A DNA stretch of 64,000 nt, from contig NC_079875.1 of assembly GCF_029227915.1 (NCBI RefSeq), positions 40,197,201 through 40,261,200 on the forward strand, written 5' to 3'. The position numbers were made by a program, and so were the translations under genes. The notes beneath the pieces are model-generated. The model made no database searches and was not told where the DNA came from. It was given only the letters and a program-made list of their open reading frames with translations. Origin of the DNA: Hydractinia symbiolongicarpus. Taxonomy: Eukaryota > Cnidaria > Hydrozoa > Anthoathecata > Hydractiniidae. Shown one piece after another: positions 42,801-56,096 of this stretch (positions are counted from its first letter, which is position 1; each line of letters starts with the position of its first letter).

Positions 42801-43400
42801 AACTAACTTTGGACTGTGACCTGATAAATGTGATAAATGAGACAATTGGACTCAAAGAAATAACATTCTTCTTAATTTGAAGTGATTGCCGGAACTCAGC
42901 GATTAGCGCTTCATTTAAGAATTAAGATAAAAAAGTCATTTTTTAATTGTGGGACCAATCCTACCCGTTATCGCGCGCTGAAGAAATAGCGACAGTTTCA
43001 AAAACTACATTTCATTGACTTTCTAACGGTGTCAGTCCGTTTGGGTTACAACGGTTGGGTAACATATTTGTATCAACTGTATTTAGCGATGTTTTTCTGA
43101 TATTACTAGGTTGTCTGGCTTTTAACAATGAAACGATTGACTGTGGGACTTAATTGAGCTAACTTTAGACAGTGACCTGATAAATGTGATAAATGAGACA
43201 ATTGGACTCCAAAAAATAACATTCTTGTTAACTTGACATGATTGCCGGAACTCAGCGATTACACTGGGCTCTGTGGTAGCGCTTCATTTAAGAATTAAGA
43301 TAAAAAAGTCATTTTTTATTGCGGGACCAATCCTAGCCATTATCTCGCGCTGAAGAAATAGCGGCAGTTTCAGAAAACTACATTTCGTTGACTTTTTAAC
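27891..43400. repeat. Long HOR, about 10-13 monomers, four partial-to-full copies
   Basis: Two deletion markers track the copies. A 24-bp deletion (GCATCTGTGGG) lies at 30,541, 34,633, 38,333 and 42,408, giving 4,092, 3,700 and 4,075 bp. A 17-bp deletion (GCGATTAGCGC) lies near 35,126, 38,826 and 42,901, giving the same 3,700 and 4,075 bp. Other shared markers are GATTTCCGGACCCC, CATCACGCGCTG, GTCTTCTGATAAATG and GACCTCATAAATG. Copies differ by gain or loss of whole monomers: the first lacks two present in the second, the interval from the second to the third lacks three, and the third carries a 1,123-bp trimer duplication. Markers shared between 31,782 and 36,605 are 4,823 bp apart, which may be the ancestral 13-mer length. 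Confidence 0.85.
39216..41461. repeat. 1,123-bp trimer tandem duplication inside the long HOR
   Basis: AAGAATTTAGATAAAAAATTC near 39,216 recurs near 40,339, and AAGAATTGTGATAAAAAAAG near 39,593 recurs near 40,716, both 1,123 bp apart (three monomers). The copies look almost identical, including GCGGCAGTATCAG and GGTTGTGCAACAT. The other HOR copies have this segment once. Confidence 0.85.
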
Positions 43401-46400
43401 GGTGTCAGTCCGTGTGAGTTACAACGGTTGGATCACATATTCGTGCCAACATGTATTTAGCGATATTTTTCTATTATTACTAGGTTGCATCGCTTTTAAC
43501 TATGAAACGATTGACTGTGGGACTTAATTGAGCTAATTTGGACTGTCACCTGATAAATGTGATAAAGGAGACAATTGGACTCCAAGAAAAAACATTCTTC
43601 TTAATTTGACGTGATTGCCGGAACTCAGCGATTACACTGGGCTCTGTGGTAGCGCTTCATCTAAGAATTATGATAAAAAAAGTCATTTTTTTATTGTGGG
43701 ACCAATCCTAGCCGTTATCGCGCGCTAAAGAAATAGCGACAGTTTCAAGAGCTACATTTCATTGACTTTCTAACGGTGTCAGTCCGTTTGGGTTACAACG
43801 GTTGTGTAACATATTCGTACCAACATGCATTTGGCGATAGTTTTCTGATATTACTAGGTTGCATCGCTTTTAATTATGAAACGATTGACTATGGGACTTA
43901 ATTTAACTAACTTTGGACTGCAACCTGATAAATGTGATAAAGGAGACAATTGGACTCCAAGAAAAAACATTCTTGTTAATTTGACATGATTGCCGAAACT
44001 TAGCGATTACACTGGGCTCTGTGGTAGCGCTTCATTTAAAAATTAAGAAAAAAAAAGTCATTTTTTTATTGTTGGACCAATCCTAGCCATTATCGCGCGC
44101 TGAGGAAATAGCGACAGTTTCAAAAACTACATTTCATTGACTTTCTAACGGTGTCAGTTCGTTTGAGTTCAACGGTTGTGTCACATATTCGTACGAACAT
44201 GTATTTAGCGATATTTGTTTGATATTACTAGGTTGCATCGCTTTTAACAATGAAACGTTGACTGTGGAACTTAATTGAACTAACTTTGGACTGTGGCCTG
44301 ATAAATGTGATAAATGAGACAAGTGGAATCAAAGAAATAACATTCTTGTTAACTTGACGTGATTGCCGGAACTCAGCGATTACACTGGGCACTGTGGTAG
44401 CGCTTCATTTAAAAATTAAGCTAAAAAAAGTCATTTTTTTACTGTGGGACCTATCCTAGCCGTTAGCGCGCGTTGAAGAAAAAGCGACAGTTTCAAAAAC
44501 TACATTTCATTGACTTTCTAACGGTGTCAGTTCGATTGAGTTACAACGGTTGAGGCACATATTCGTACCAACATGTATTTAGCGATATTTTTCTGATATT
44601 ACTAGGTTGCATCGCTTTTAACTATGAGACCATGGACTGTGGGACTTAATTGAGCTAACTTTGGACTGTCACCTGATAAATGTGATAAAAGAGACAACTG
44701 GACTCCAAGAAAAAACATTCTTCTTAATTTGACATGATTGCCGAAACTCAGCGATTACACTGGGCTGTGTGGTAGCGCTTCATTTAAGAATTATGATAAA
44801 AAAAGTCATTTTTTTATTGTGGGACAAATCCTAGCCATTATCCTGCGCTGAGGAAATAGCGACAGTTTCAAAAACTACATTTCATTGACTTTCTAACGGT
44901 GTCAGTCCGTTTGAGTTACAACGGTTGGGTCACATATTCGTACCAACATGTATTTAGCGATATTTTTCTGATAATACTAGGTTGCATCGCTTTTAACAAT
45001 GAAACGATTGACTGTGGGACTTAATTGAGCTAACTTTGGACTGTCACCTGATAAATGTGATAAATGAAACAATTGGACTCCAAGAAATAACATTCTTCTT
45101 AATTTGACATGATTGCCGAAACTCAGCGATTACACTGGGCTGTGTGGTAGCGCTTCATTTAAGAATTATGATAAAAAAAGTCAATTTTTTATTGTGGGAC
45201 CAATCCTAGCCATTATCCTGCGCTGAGGAAATAGCGACAGTTTCAAAAACTACATTTCATTGACTTTCTAACGGTGTCAGTTCGATTGAGTTACAACGGT
45301 TGAGGCACATATTCGTACCAACATGTATTTAGCGATATTTTTCTGATATTACTAGGTTGCATCGCTTTTAACAATGAAACGTTGACTGTGGAACTTAATT
45401 GAACTAACTTTGGACTGTGACCTGATAAATGTGATAAATGAGACAATTGGACTCCAAGAAATAACATTCTTGTTAATTTGACGTGATTGCCGGAACTCAG
45501 CGATTACACTGGGCTGTGTGGTAGCGCTTCATTTAAGAATTGAGATAAAAAAAGTCACTTTTTTATTGTGGGACCAATCCTACCCGTTATCGCGCGCTGA
45601 AGAAATAGCGACAGTTTCAAAAACTACATTTCATTGACTTTCTAACGGTGTCAGTCCGTTTGGGTTACAACGGTTGGATAACATATTCGTACCAACATGC
45701 ATTTAGCGATATTTTTCTGATATTACTAGGTTGCATGGCTTTTAACAATGAAACGAGTGACTGTGGGACTTAATTGAGCTAACTTTGGACTGTGGCCTGA
45801 TAAATGTGATAAATGAGACAAGTGGAATCAAAGAAATAACATTCTTGTTAACTTGACGTGATTGCCGGAACTCAGGGATTACACTGGGCACTGTGGTAGC
45901 GCTTTATTTAAAAATTAAGCTAAAAAAAGTCATTTTTTTACTGTGGGACCTATCCTAGCCGTTAGCGCGCGTTGAAGAAAAAGCGACAGTTTCAAAAACT
46001 ACATTTCATTGACTTTCTAACGGTGTCAGTTCGATTGAGTTACAACGGTTGAGGCACATATTCGTACCAACATGTATTTAGCGATATTTTTCTGATATTA
46101 CTAGGTTGCATCGCTTTTAACTATGAGACCATTGACTGTGGGACTTAATTGAGCTAACTTTGGACTGTCACCTGATAAATGTGATAAATGAAACAATTGG
46201 ACTCCAAGAAATAACATTCTTCTTAATTTGACATGATTGCCGAAACTCAGCGATTACACTGGGCTGTGTGGTAGCGCTTCATTTAAGAATTATGATAAAA
46301 GAAGTCATTTTTTTATTGTGGAACCAATCCTAGCCATTATCCTGCGCTGAGGAAATAGCGACAGTTTCAAAAACTACATTTCATTGACTTTCTAACGGTG

Positions 46401-47110
46401 TCAGTTCGATTGAGTTACAACGGTTGAGGCACATATTCGTACCAACATGTATTTAGCGATATTTTTCTGATATTACTAGGTTGCATCGCTTTTAACTATG
46501 AGACCATTGACTGTGGGACTTAATTGAGCTAACTTTGGACTGTCACCTGATAAATGTGATAAAAGAGACAACAGGACTCCAAGAAAAAACATTCTTCTTA
46601 ATTTGACATGATTGCCGAAACTCAGCGATTACACTGGGCTGTGTGGTAGCGCTTCATTTAAGAATTATGATAAAAAAAGTCATTTTTTTATTGTGGGACC
46701 AATCCTAGCCATTATCCTGCGCTGAGGAAATAGCGACAGTTTCAAAAACTACATTTCATTGACTTTCTAACGGTGTCAGTCCGTTTGAGTTACAACGGTT
46801 GGGTCACATATTCGTACCAACATGTATTTAGCGATATTTTTCTGATATTACTAGGTTGCATCGCTTTTAACAATGCAACGATTGACTGTGGGACTTAATT
46901 GAGCTAACTTTGGACTGTCACCTGATAAATGTGATAAATGAAACAATTGGACTCCAAAAAATAACAATCTTGTTAATTTGACGTGATTGCCGGAACTCAG
47001 CGATTACACTGGGCACTGTGGTAGCGCTTCATTTAAAAATTAAGATACAAAAAGTCATTTTTTATTGTGGGACCAATTCTAGCCGTTATCGCGCGCTAAA
47101 GAAATAGCGA
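43401..47110. repeat. Satellite block marked by GTTCGATTGAG / GGTTGAGGCAC monomers
   Basis: Monomers with TTCGATTGAG followed by GGTTGAGGCAC occur at 44,531, 45,281, 46,030 and 46,405, spaced 750, 749 and 375 bp. Most are followed by TATGAGACCATTGAC and preceded by either CATTATCCTGCGCTGAGG or GTTAGCGCGCGTTG monomers. The first copy reads CCATGGACTG where the others read CCATTGACTG. Confidence 0.75.
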
Positions 47111-49000
47111 CAGTTTCAAGAACTACATTTCATTGACTTTCTAACGGTGTCAGTCCGTTTGAGTTGCAACGGTTGGGTCACATATTCGTACCAACATGTA
47201 TTTAGCAATATTTTTCTGACATTACTTGGTTGCATCGCTTTTAACTATGAAACTATTGACTGTGGGACTTAATTGAGCTAACTTTGGACTGTCACCTGAT
47301 AATTGTGATAAAAGAGACAATTGGACTCCAAGAAAAAACATTCTTCTTATTTTGACATGATTGCTGAAACTCAGCGATTACACTGGGCTCTGTGGTAGCG
47401 CTTCATTTAAGAAGTATGATAAAAAAAAGTCATTTTTTTATTGTGGGACTAATCCTAGCCATTATCGCGCGCTGAGGAAATAGCGACAGTTTCAAAAACT
47501 ACATTTCATTGACTTTCTAACGGTGTCAGTCCGTTTGAGTTTCAACGGTTGTGTCACATATTCGTACCAACATGTATTTAGCGATATTTTTTTGATATTA
47601 CTAGGTTGCATCGCTTTTAACAATAAAACGTTGACTGTGGGACTTAATTGAACTAACTTTGGACTGTGACCTGATAAATGTGATAAATGAGACAATTGGA
47701 CTCCAAGAAATAACATTCTTTTCAATTTGACGTGATTGCCGGAACTCAGCGATTACACTGGGCTCTGTGGTAGCGCTTCATTTAAGAATTAAGATAAAAA
47801 AGTCATTTTTTTATTGCGGGACCAATCCTAGCCATTATCTCGCGCTGAAGAAATAGCGGCAGTTTTAAAAACTACATTTCATTGACTTTCTAACGGTGTC
47901 AGTCCGTTTGAGTTCCAACGGCTGGGTCACATATTCGTACCAACATGTATTTAGCGATATTTTTCTGATATTACTAGGTTGCATCGCTTTTAACTATAAA
48001 ACGATTGACTGTGGGACTTAATTGAGCTAACTTTGGACTGTCACCTGATAAATGTGATAAAAGAGACAATTGGACTCCAAGAAAAAACATTCTTCTTAAT
48101 TCGACATGATTGCCGAAACTCAGCGATTACACTGTGCACTGTGGTAGCGCTTCATTTAAGAATTATGATAAAAAAGTCATTTTTTTATTGTGGGACCAAT
48201 CCTAGCCGTTATCGCGCGCTAAAGAAATAGCGACAGTTTCAAGAGCTACATTTCATTGACTTTCTAACGGTGTCAGTCCGTTTGAGTTTCAACGGTTGTG
48301 TCACATATTCGTACCAACATGTATTTAGCGATATTTTTTTGATATTACTAGGTTGCATCGCTTTTAACAATAAAACGTTGACTGTGGGACTTAATTGAAC
48401 TAACTTTGGACTGTGACCTGATAAATGTGATAAATGAGACAATTGGACTCCAAGAAATAACATTCTTTTCAATTTGACGTGATTGCCGGAACTCAGCGAT
48501 TACACTGGGCTCTGTGGTAACGCTTCATTTAAGAATTAAGATAAAAAAGTCATTTTTTTATTGCGGGACCAATCCTAGCCATTATCTCGCGCTGAAGAAA
48601 TAGCGGCAGTTTTAAAAACTACATTTCATTGACTTTCTAACGGTGTCAGTCCGTTTGAGTTCCAACGGCTGGGTCACATATTCGTACCAACATGTATTTA
48701 GCGATATTTTTCTGATATTACTAGGTTGCATCGCTTTTAACTATAAAACGATTGACTGTGGGACTTAATTGAGCTAACTTTGGACAGTCACCTGATAAAT
48801 GTGATAAAAGAGACAATTGGACTCCAAGAAAAAACATTCTTCTTAATTCGACATGATTGCCGAAACTCAGCGATTACACTGTGCACTGTGGTAGCGCTTC
48901 ATTTAAGAATTATGATAAAAAAGTCATTTTTTTATTGTGGAACCAATCCTAGCCGTTATCGCGCGCTAAAGAAATAGCGACAGTTTCAAGAGCTACATTT
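47111..49000. repeat. HOR: 747-bp dimer in tandem
   Basis: Near-identical 747-bp copies are seen from 47,492 and from 48,239, marked by CATTCTTTTCAATTTGAC, GTTCCAACGGCTGGGTC and AATTCGACATGATTG. The same dimer appears a third time at about 51,680-52,600, 3.52 kb downstream. The short + strand frames at 48,033 and 48,780 are part of this repeat and not genes. Confidence 0.8.
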
Positions 49001-52000
49001 CATTGACTTTCTAACGGTGTCAGTCCGTTTGAGTTACAACGGTTGGGTCACATATTTGTACCAACATGTATTTAGCGATATTTTTTTGATATTACTAGGT
49101 TGCATCGCTTTTAACAAGGAAACGTTGACTGTGGAACTTAATTGAACTAACTTTGGACTGTGACCTGATAAATGTGATAATTGAGACAATTGGACTCCAA
49201 GAAATAACATACTTCTTAATTTGACGTGATTGCCGCAACTCAGCGATTACACTGGGCTCTGTGGTAGCGCTTCATTTAAGAATTAAGATAAAAAAAGTCA
49301 TTTTTTTATTGTGGGACCAATCCTAGCCATTATCCTGCGCTGAGGAAATAGCGACAGTTTCAAAAACTACATTTCATTGACTTTCTAACGGTGTCAGTCC
49401 GTTTGAGTTTCAACGGTTGTGTCACATATTCGTACCAACATGTATTTAGCGATATTTTTTTGATATTACTAGGTTGCATCGCTTTTAACAATGAAAAGTT
49501 GACTGTGGGACTTAATTGAACTAACTTTGGACTGTGACCTGATAAATGTGATAAATGAGACAATTGCACTCCAAGAAATAACATTCTTCTTTATTTGACG
49601 TGATTGCCGGAACTGAGCGATTACACTGGGCTCTGTGGTAGCGCTTCATTTAAGAATTAAGATAAAAAAGTCGTTTTTTTATTGCGGGACCAATCCTAGC
49701 CATTATCTCGCGCTGAAGAAATAGCGGCAGTTTCAAAAACTACATTTCGTTGACTTTCTAACGGTGTCAGTCCGTTTGAGTTACAACGGTTGGGTCACAT
49801 ATTCGTACCAACATGTATTTAGCGATATTTTTCTGATATTACTAGGTTGCATCGCTTTTAACAATGAAACGATTGACTGTGGGACTTAATTAAGCTAACT
49901 TTGGACTGTCACCTGATAAATGTGATAAATGAGACCATTGGACTCCAAGAAATAGCATTCTTCTTAATTAGACGTGATTGCCGGAACTCAGCGATTACAC
50001 TGGGCACTGTGGTAGCGCTTCATTTAAGAATTATGATAAAAAAAGTCATTTTTTTATTGCGGGACCAATCCTAGCCGTTATCGCGCGCTAAAGAAATAGC
50101 GACAGTTTCAAGAGCTACATTTCATTGACTTTCTAACGGTGTCAGTCCGTTTGAGTTACAACGGTTGGCTCACATATTCGTACCAACATGTATTTAGCGA
50201 TATTTTTCTGATATTAATAGGTTGCATCGCTTTTAACAATGAAACAATTGACTGTGGGACTTAATTAAGCTAACTTTGGACAGTCACCTGATAAATGTGA
50301 TAAATGAGACAATTGGACTCCAAGAAATAGCATTCTTCTTAATTTGACGTGATTTCCGGAACTCAGCGATTACACTGGGCACTGTGGTAGCGCTTCATTT
50401 AAGAATTATGATAAAAAAAGTCATTTCTTTATTGCGGGACCAATCCTAGCCGTTATCGCGCGCTAAAGAAATAGCGACAGTTTCAAGAGCTACATTTCAT
50501 TGACTTTCTAACGGTGTCAGTCCGTTTGAGTTACAACGGTTGGGTCACATATTCGTACCACCATGTATTTAGCGATATTTTTTTGATATTACTAGGTTGC
50601 ATCGCTTTTAACAATGAAACGTTGACTGTGGAACTTAATTGAACTAACTTTGGACTGTGACCTGATAAATGTGATAAATGAGACAATTGGACTCCAAGAA
50701 GTAACATTCTTCTTAATTTGACGTGATTGCCGGAACTCAGCGATACCACTGGGCTCTGTGGTAGCGCTTCATTTAAGAATTATGATAAAAAAAGTCATTT
50801 TTTTATTGTGGGACCAATCTTACCCGTTATCGCGCGCTGAAGAAATAGCGACAGTTTCAAAAACTACATTTCATTGACTTTCTAACGGTGTCAATCCGTT
50901 TGGGTTACAACGGTTGGGTAACATATTCGTACCAACATGTATTTAGCGATATTTAACTGATATTACTAGGTTGCATCGCTTTTAACGGTGAAACGATTGA
51001 CTGTGGGACTTAATTGAACTAACTTTGGACTGTGACCTGATAAATGTGATAATTGAGGCAATTGGACTCCAAGAAATAACATACTTTCTAATTTGACGTG
51101 ATTGCCGGAACTCAGCGATTACACTGGGCTCTGTGGTAGCGCTTCATTTAAGAAGTATGATAAAAAAATTGAACTAACTTTGGACTGTGACCTGATAAAT
51201 GTGATAAATGAGACAATTGGACTCCAAGAAGTAACATTCTTCTTAATTTGACGTGATTGCCGGAACTCAGCGATACCACTGGGCTCTGTGGTAGCGCTTC
51301 ATTTAAGAATTATGATAAAAAAAGTCATTTTTTTATTGTGGGACCAATCTTACCCGTTATCGCGCGCTGAAGAAATAGCGACAGTTTCAAAAACTACATT
51401 TCATTGACTTTCTAACGGTGTCAATCCGTTTGGGTTACAACGGTTGGGTAACATATTCGTACCAACATGTATTTAGCGATATTTAACTGATATTACTAGG
51501 TTGCATCGCTTTTAACGGTGAAACGATTGACTGTGGGACTTAATTGAACTAACTTTGGACTGTGACCTGATAAATGTGATAATTGAGGCAATTGGACTCC
51601 AAGAAATAACATACTTTCTAATTTGACGTGATTGCCGGAACTCAGCGATTACACTGGGCTCTGTGGTAGCGCTTCATTTAAGAAGTATGATAAAAAAAGT
51701 CATTTTTTTATTGTGGGACTAATCCTAGCCATTATCGCGCGCTGAGGAAATAGCGACAGTTTCAAAAACTACATTTCATTGACTTTCTAACGGTGTCAGT
51801 CCGTTTGAGTTTCAACGGTTGTGTCACATATTCGTACCAACATGTATTTAGCGAAATTTTTTTGATATTACTAGGTTGCATCGCTTTTAACAATAAAACG
51901 TTGACTGTGGGACTTAATTGAACTAACTTTGGACTGTGACCTGATAAATGTGATAAATGAGACAATTGGACTCCAAGAAATAACATTCTTTTCAATTTGA

Positions 52001-53099
52001 CGTGATTGCCGGAACTCAGCGATTACACTGGGCTCTGTGGTAGCGCTTCATTTAAGAATTAAGATAAAAAAGTCATTTTTTTATTGCGGGACCAATCCTA
52101 GCCATTATCTCGCGCTGAAGAAATAGCGGCAGTTTTAAAAACTACATTTCATTGACTTTCTAAAGGTGTCAGTCCGTTTGAGTTCCAACGGCTGGGTCAC
52201 ATATTCGTACCAACATGTATTTAGCGATATTTTTCTGATATTACTAGGTTGCATCGCTTTCAACTATGAAACGATTGACTGTGGGACTTAATTGAGCTAA
52301 CTTTGGACTGTCACCTGATAAATGTGATAAAAGAGACAATTGGACTCCAAGAAAAAACATTCTTCTTAATTCGACATGATTGCCGAAACTCAGCGATTAC
52401 ACTGGGCACTGTGGTAGCGCTTCATTTAAGAATTATGATAAAAAAGTCATTTTTTTATTGTGGGACCAATCCTAGCCGTTATCGCGCGCTAAAGAAATAG
52501 CGACAGTTTCAAGAGCTACATTTCATTGACTTTTTAACGGTGTCAGTCCGTTTGAGTTACAACGGTTGGGTCACATATTCGTACCAACATGTATTTAGCG
52601 ATATTTTTTTGATATTACTAGGTTGCATCGCTTTTAACAATGAAACGTTGACTGTGGAACTTAATTGAACTAACTTTGGACTGTGACCTGATAAATGTAA
52701 TAAATGAGACAATTGGACTCCAAGAAATAACATTCTTCTTAATTTGACGTGATTGCCGAAACTCAGCGATTACACTGGGCACTGTGGTGGCGCTTCATTT
52801 AAGAATTAAGATAAAAAAGTCATTTTTTTATTGTGGGACCAATCCTACCTGTTATCGCGCGCTGAAGAAATAGCGACAGTTTCAAAAACTACATTTCATT
52901 GACTTTCTAACGGTGTCAGTCCGTTTGGGTTACAACGGTTGGGTAACATATTCGTACCAACATGTATTTAGCGATATTTAAGTGATATGACTAGGTTGCA
53001 TCGCTTTTAACGGTGAAACGATTGACTGTGGGACTTAATTGAACTAACTTTGGACTGTGACCTGATAAATGTGATAATTGAGACAATTGGACTCCAAGA
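49001..53099. repeat. Satellite block: tetramer-type monomers, 530-bp duplication and a displaced dimer
   Basis: Eleven or so monomers. Types marked by CATTATCCTGCGCTGAGG (49,328), AAGAAATAGCATTC, CGTACCACCATG and ATATTTAACTG are the same set as the tetramer at 53.1-56.1 kb, so this is an older or rearranged copy of it (50,531 and 54,053 match at 3,522 bp). It is interrupted by an out-of-phase duplication at about 50,641-51,700 and then by a copy of the 47.5-49.0 kb dimer. Confidence 0.75.
50641..51700. repeat. Out-of-phase 530-bp direct duplication
   Basis: GAACTAACTTTGGACTGTGA at 50,641 recurs at 51,171, 530 bp later, and the match continues to about 51,700. Since 530 is not a multiple of 374, the join at 51,168-51,171 is out of register: the A-tract before GTCATTTT is fused directly to TTGAACTAAC. 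Rare shared variants (TCAATCCGTTTGGG, TTGAGGCAATTGG, CATACTTTCTAATTTG) show that one copy was made from the other. The only bases shared at the join are a short A/T run. Confidence 0.9.
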
Positions 53100-56096
53100 A
53101 ATAACATACTTCTTAATTTGACGTGATTGCCGGAACTCAGCGATTACACTGGGCTCTGTGGTAGCGGTTCATTTAAGAATTAAGATAAAAAAAGTCATTT
53201 TTTTATTGTGGGACCAATCCTAGCCATTATCCTGCGCTGAGGAAATAGCGACAGTTTCAAAAACTACATTTCATTGACTTTCTAACGGTGTCAGTCCGTT
53301 TGAGTTTCAACGGTTGTGTCACATATTCGTACCAACATGTATTTAGCGATATTTTTTTGTTATTACTAGGTTGCATCGCTTTTAACAATGAAACGTTGAC
53401 TGTGGGACTTAATTGAACTAACTTTGGACTGTGACCTGATAAATGTGATAAATGAGACAATTGGACTCCAAGAAGTAACATTCTTCTTAATTTGACGTGA
53501 TTGCCGGAACTCAGCGATTACACTGGGCTCTGTGGTAGCGCTTCATTTAAGAATTAAGATAAAAAAGTCGTTTTTTTATTGCGGGACCAATCCTAGCCAT
53601 TATCTCGCGCTGAAGAAATAGCGGCAGTTTCAAAAACTACATTTCGTTGACTTTCTAACGGTGTCAGTCTGTTTGAGTTACAACGGTTGGGTCGCATATT
53701 CGTACCAACATGTATTTAGCGATATTTTTCTGATATTACTAGGTTGCATCGCTTTTAACAATGAAACGATTGACTGTGGGACTTAATTAAGCTAACTTTG
53801 GACTGTCACCTGATAAATGTGATAAATGAGACAATTGGACTCCAAGAAATAGCATTCTTCTTAATTTGACGTGATTGCCGGAACTCAGCGATTACACTGG
53901 GCACTGTGGTAGCGCTTCATTTAAGAATTATGATAAAAAAAGTCATTTTTTTATTGCAGGACCAATCCTAGCCGTTATCGCGTGCTAAAAAAATAGCGAC
54001 AGTTTCAAGAGCTACATTTCATTGACTTTCTAACGGTGTCAGTCCGTTTGAGTTACAACGGTTGGGTCACATATTCGTACCACCATGTATTTAGCGATAT
54101 TTTTTTGATATTACTAGGTTGCATCGCTTTTAACAATGAAACGTTGACTGTGGAACTTAATTGAACTAACTTTGGACTGTGACCTGATAAATGTGATAAA
54201 TGAGACAATTGGACTCCAAGAAGTAACATTCTTCTTAATTTGACGTGATTGCCGGAACTCAGCGATACCACTGGGCTCTGTGGTAGCGCTTCATTTAAGA
54301 ATTATGTTAAAAAAAGTCATTTTTTTATTGTGGGACCAATCCTACCCGTTATCGCGCGCTGAAGAAATAGCGACAGTTTCAAAAACTACATTTCATTGAC
54401 TTTCTAACGGTGTCAGTCCGTTTGGGTTACAACGGTTGGGTAACATATTCGTACCAACATGTATTTAGCGATATTTAACTGATATTACTAGGTTGCATCG
54501 CTTTTAACGGTGAAACGATTGACTGTGGGACTTAATTGAACTAACTTTGGACTGTGACCTGATAAATGTTATAATTGAGACAATTGGACTCCAAGAAATA
54601 ACATACTTCTTAATTTGACGTGATTGCCGGAACTCAGCGATTACACTGGGCTCTGTGGTAGCGCTTCATTTAAGAATTAAGATAAAAAAAGTCATTTTTT
54701 TATTGTGGGACCAATCCTAGCCATTATCCTGCGATGAGGAAATAGCGACAGTTTCAAAAACTACATATCATTGACTTTCTAACGGTGTCAGTCCGTTTGA
54801 GTTTCAACGGTTGTGTCACATATTCGTACCAACATGTATTTAGCGATATTTTTTTGATATTACTAGGTTGCATCGCTTTTAACAATGAAACGTTGACTGT
54901 GGGACTTAATTGAACTAACTTTGGACTGTGACCTGATAAATGTGATAAATGAGACAATTGGACTCCAAGAAATAACATTCTTCTTAATTTGACGTGATTG
55001 CCAGAACTCAGCGATTACACTGGGCTCTGTGGTAGCGCTTCATTTAAGAATTAAGATAAAAAAGTCGTTTTTTTATTGCGGGACCAATCCTAGCCATTAT
55101 CTCGCGCTGAAGAAATAGCGGCAGTTTCAAAAACTACATTTCGTTGACTTTCTAACGGTGTCAGTCCGTTTGAGTTACAACGGTTGGGTCACATATTCGT
55201 ACCAACATGTATTTAGCGATATGTTTCTGATATTACTAGGTTGCATCGCTTTTAACAATGAAACGATTGACTGTGGGACTTAATTAAGCTAACTTTGGAC
55301 TGTCACCTGATAAATGTGATAAATGAGACAATTGGACTCCAAGAAATAGCATTCTTCTTAATTTGACGTGATTGCCGGAACTCAGCGATTACACTGGGCA
55401 CTGTGGTAGCGCTTCATTTAAGAATTATGATAAAAAAAGTCATTTTTTTATTGCAGGACTAATCCTAGCCGTTAGCGCGCGCTAAAAAAATAGCGACAGT
55501 TTCAAGAGCTACATTTCATTGACTTTCTAACGGTGTCAGTCCGTTTGAGTTACAACGGTTGGGTCACATATTCGTACCACCATGTATTTAGCGATATTTT
55601 TTTGATATTACTAGGTTGCATCGCTTTTAACAATGAAACGTTGACTGTGGAACTTAATTGAACTAACTTTGGACTGTGACCTGATAAATGTGATAAATGA
55701 GACAATTGGACTCCAAGAAGTAACATTCTTCTTAATTTGACGTGATTGCCGGAACTCAGCGATACCACTGGGCTCTGTGGTAGCGCTTCATTTAAGAATT
55801 ATGATAAAAAAAGTCATTTTTTTATTGTGGGACCAATCCTACCCGTTATCGCGCGCTGAAGAAATAGCGACAGTTTCAAAAACTACATTTCATTGACTTT
55901 CTAACGGTGTCAGTCCGTTTGGGTTACAACGGTTGGGTAACATATTCGTACCAACATGTATTTAGCGATATTTAACTGATATTACTAGGTTGCATAGCTT
56001 TTAACGGTGAAACGATTGACTGTGGGACTTAATTGAACTAACTTTGGACTGTGACCTGATAAATGTGATAATTGAGGCAATTGGACTCCAAGAAAT
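53100..56096. repeat. HOR: two 1,497-bp tetramers
   Basis: Copies at about 53,100-54,596 and 54,597-56,093 match at a 1,497-bp shift (53,257 / 54,754 and 54,053 / 55,550). The order is: CATTATCCTGCG type, AAAGTCGTTTTTTTATTGCGGG type, AAATAGCATTC type with GGACCAATCC or GGACTAATCC, and CGTACCACCATG then ATATTTAACTG types. Confidence 0.85.

Noticed and set aside
48033-52500. Three near-identical 65-codon + strand frames (48,033, 48,780, 52,303)
   Set aside because: They lie in the three copies of one satellite dimer and share its DNA identity; no independent coding evidence.
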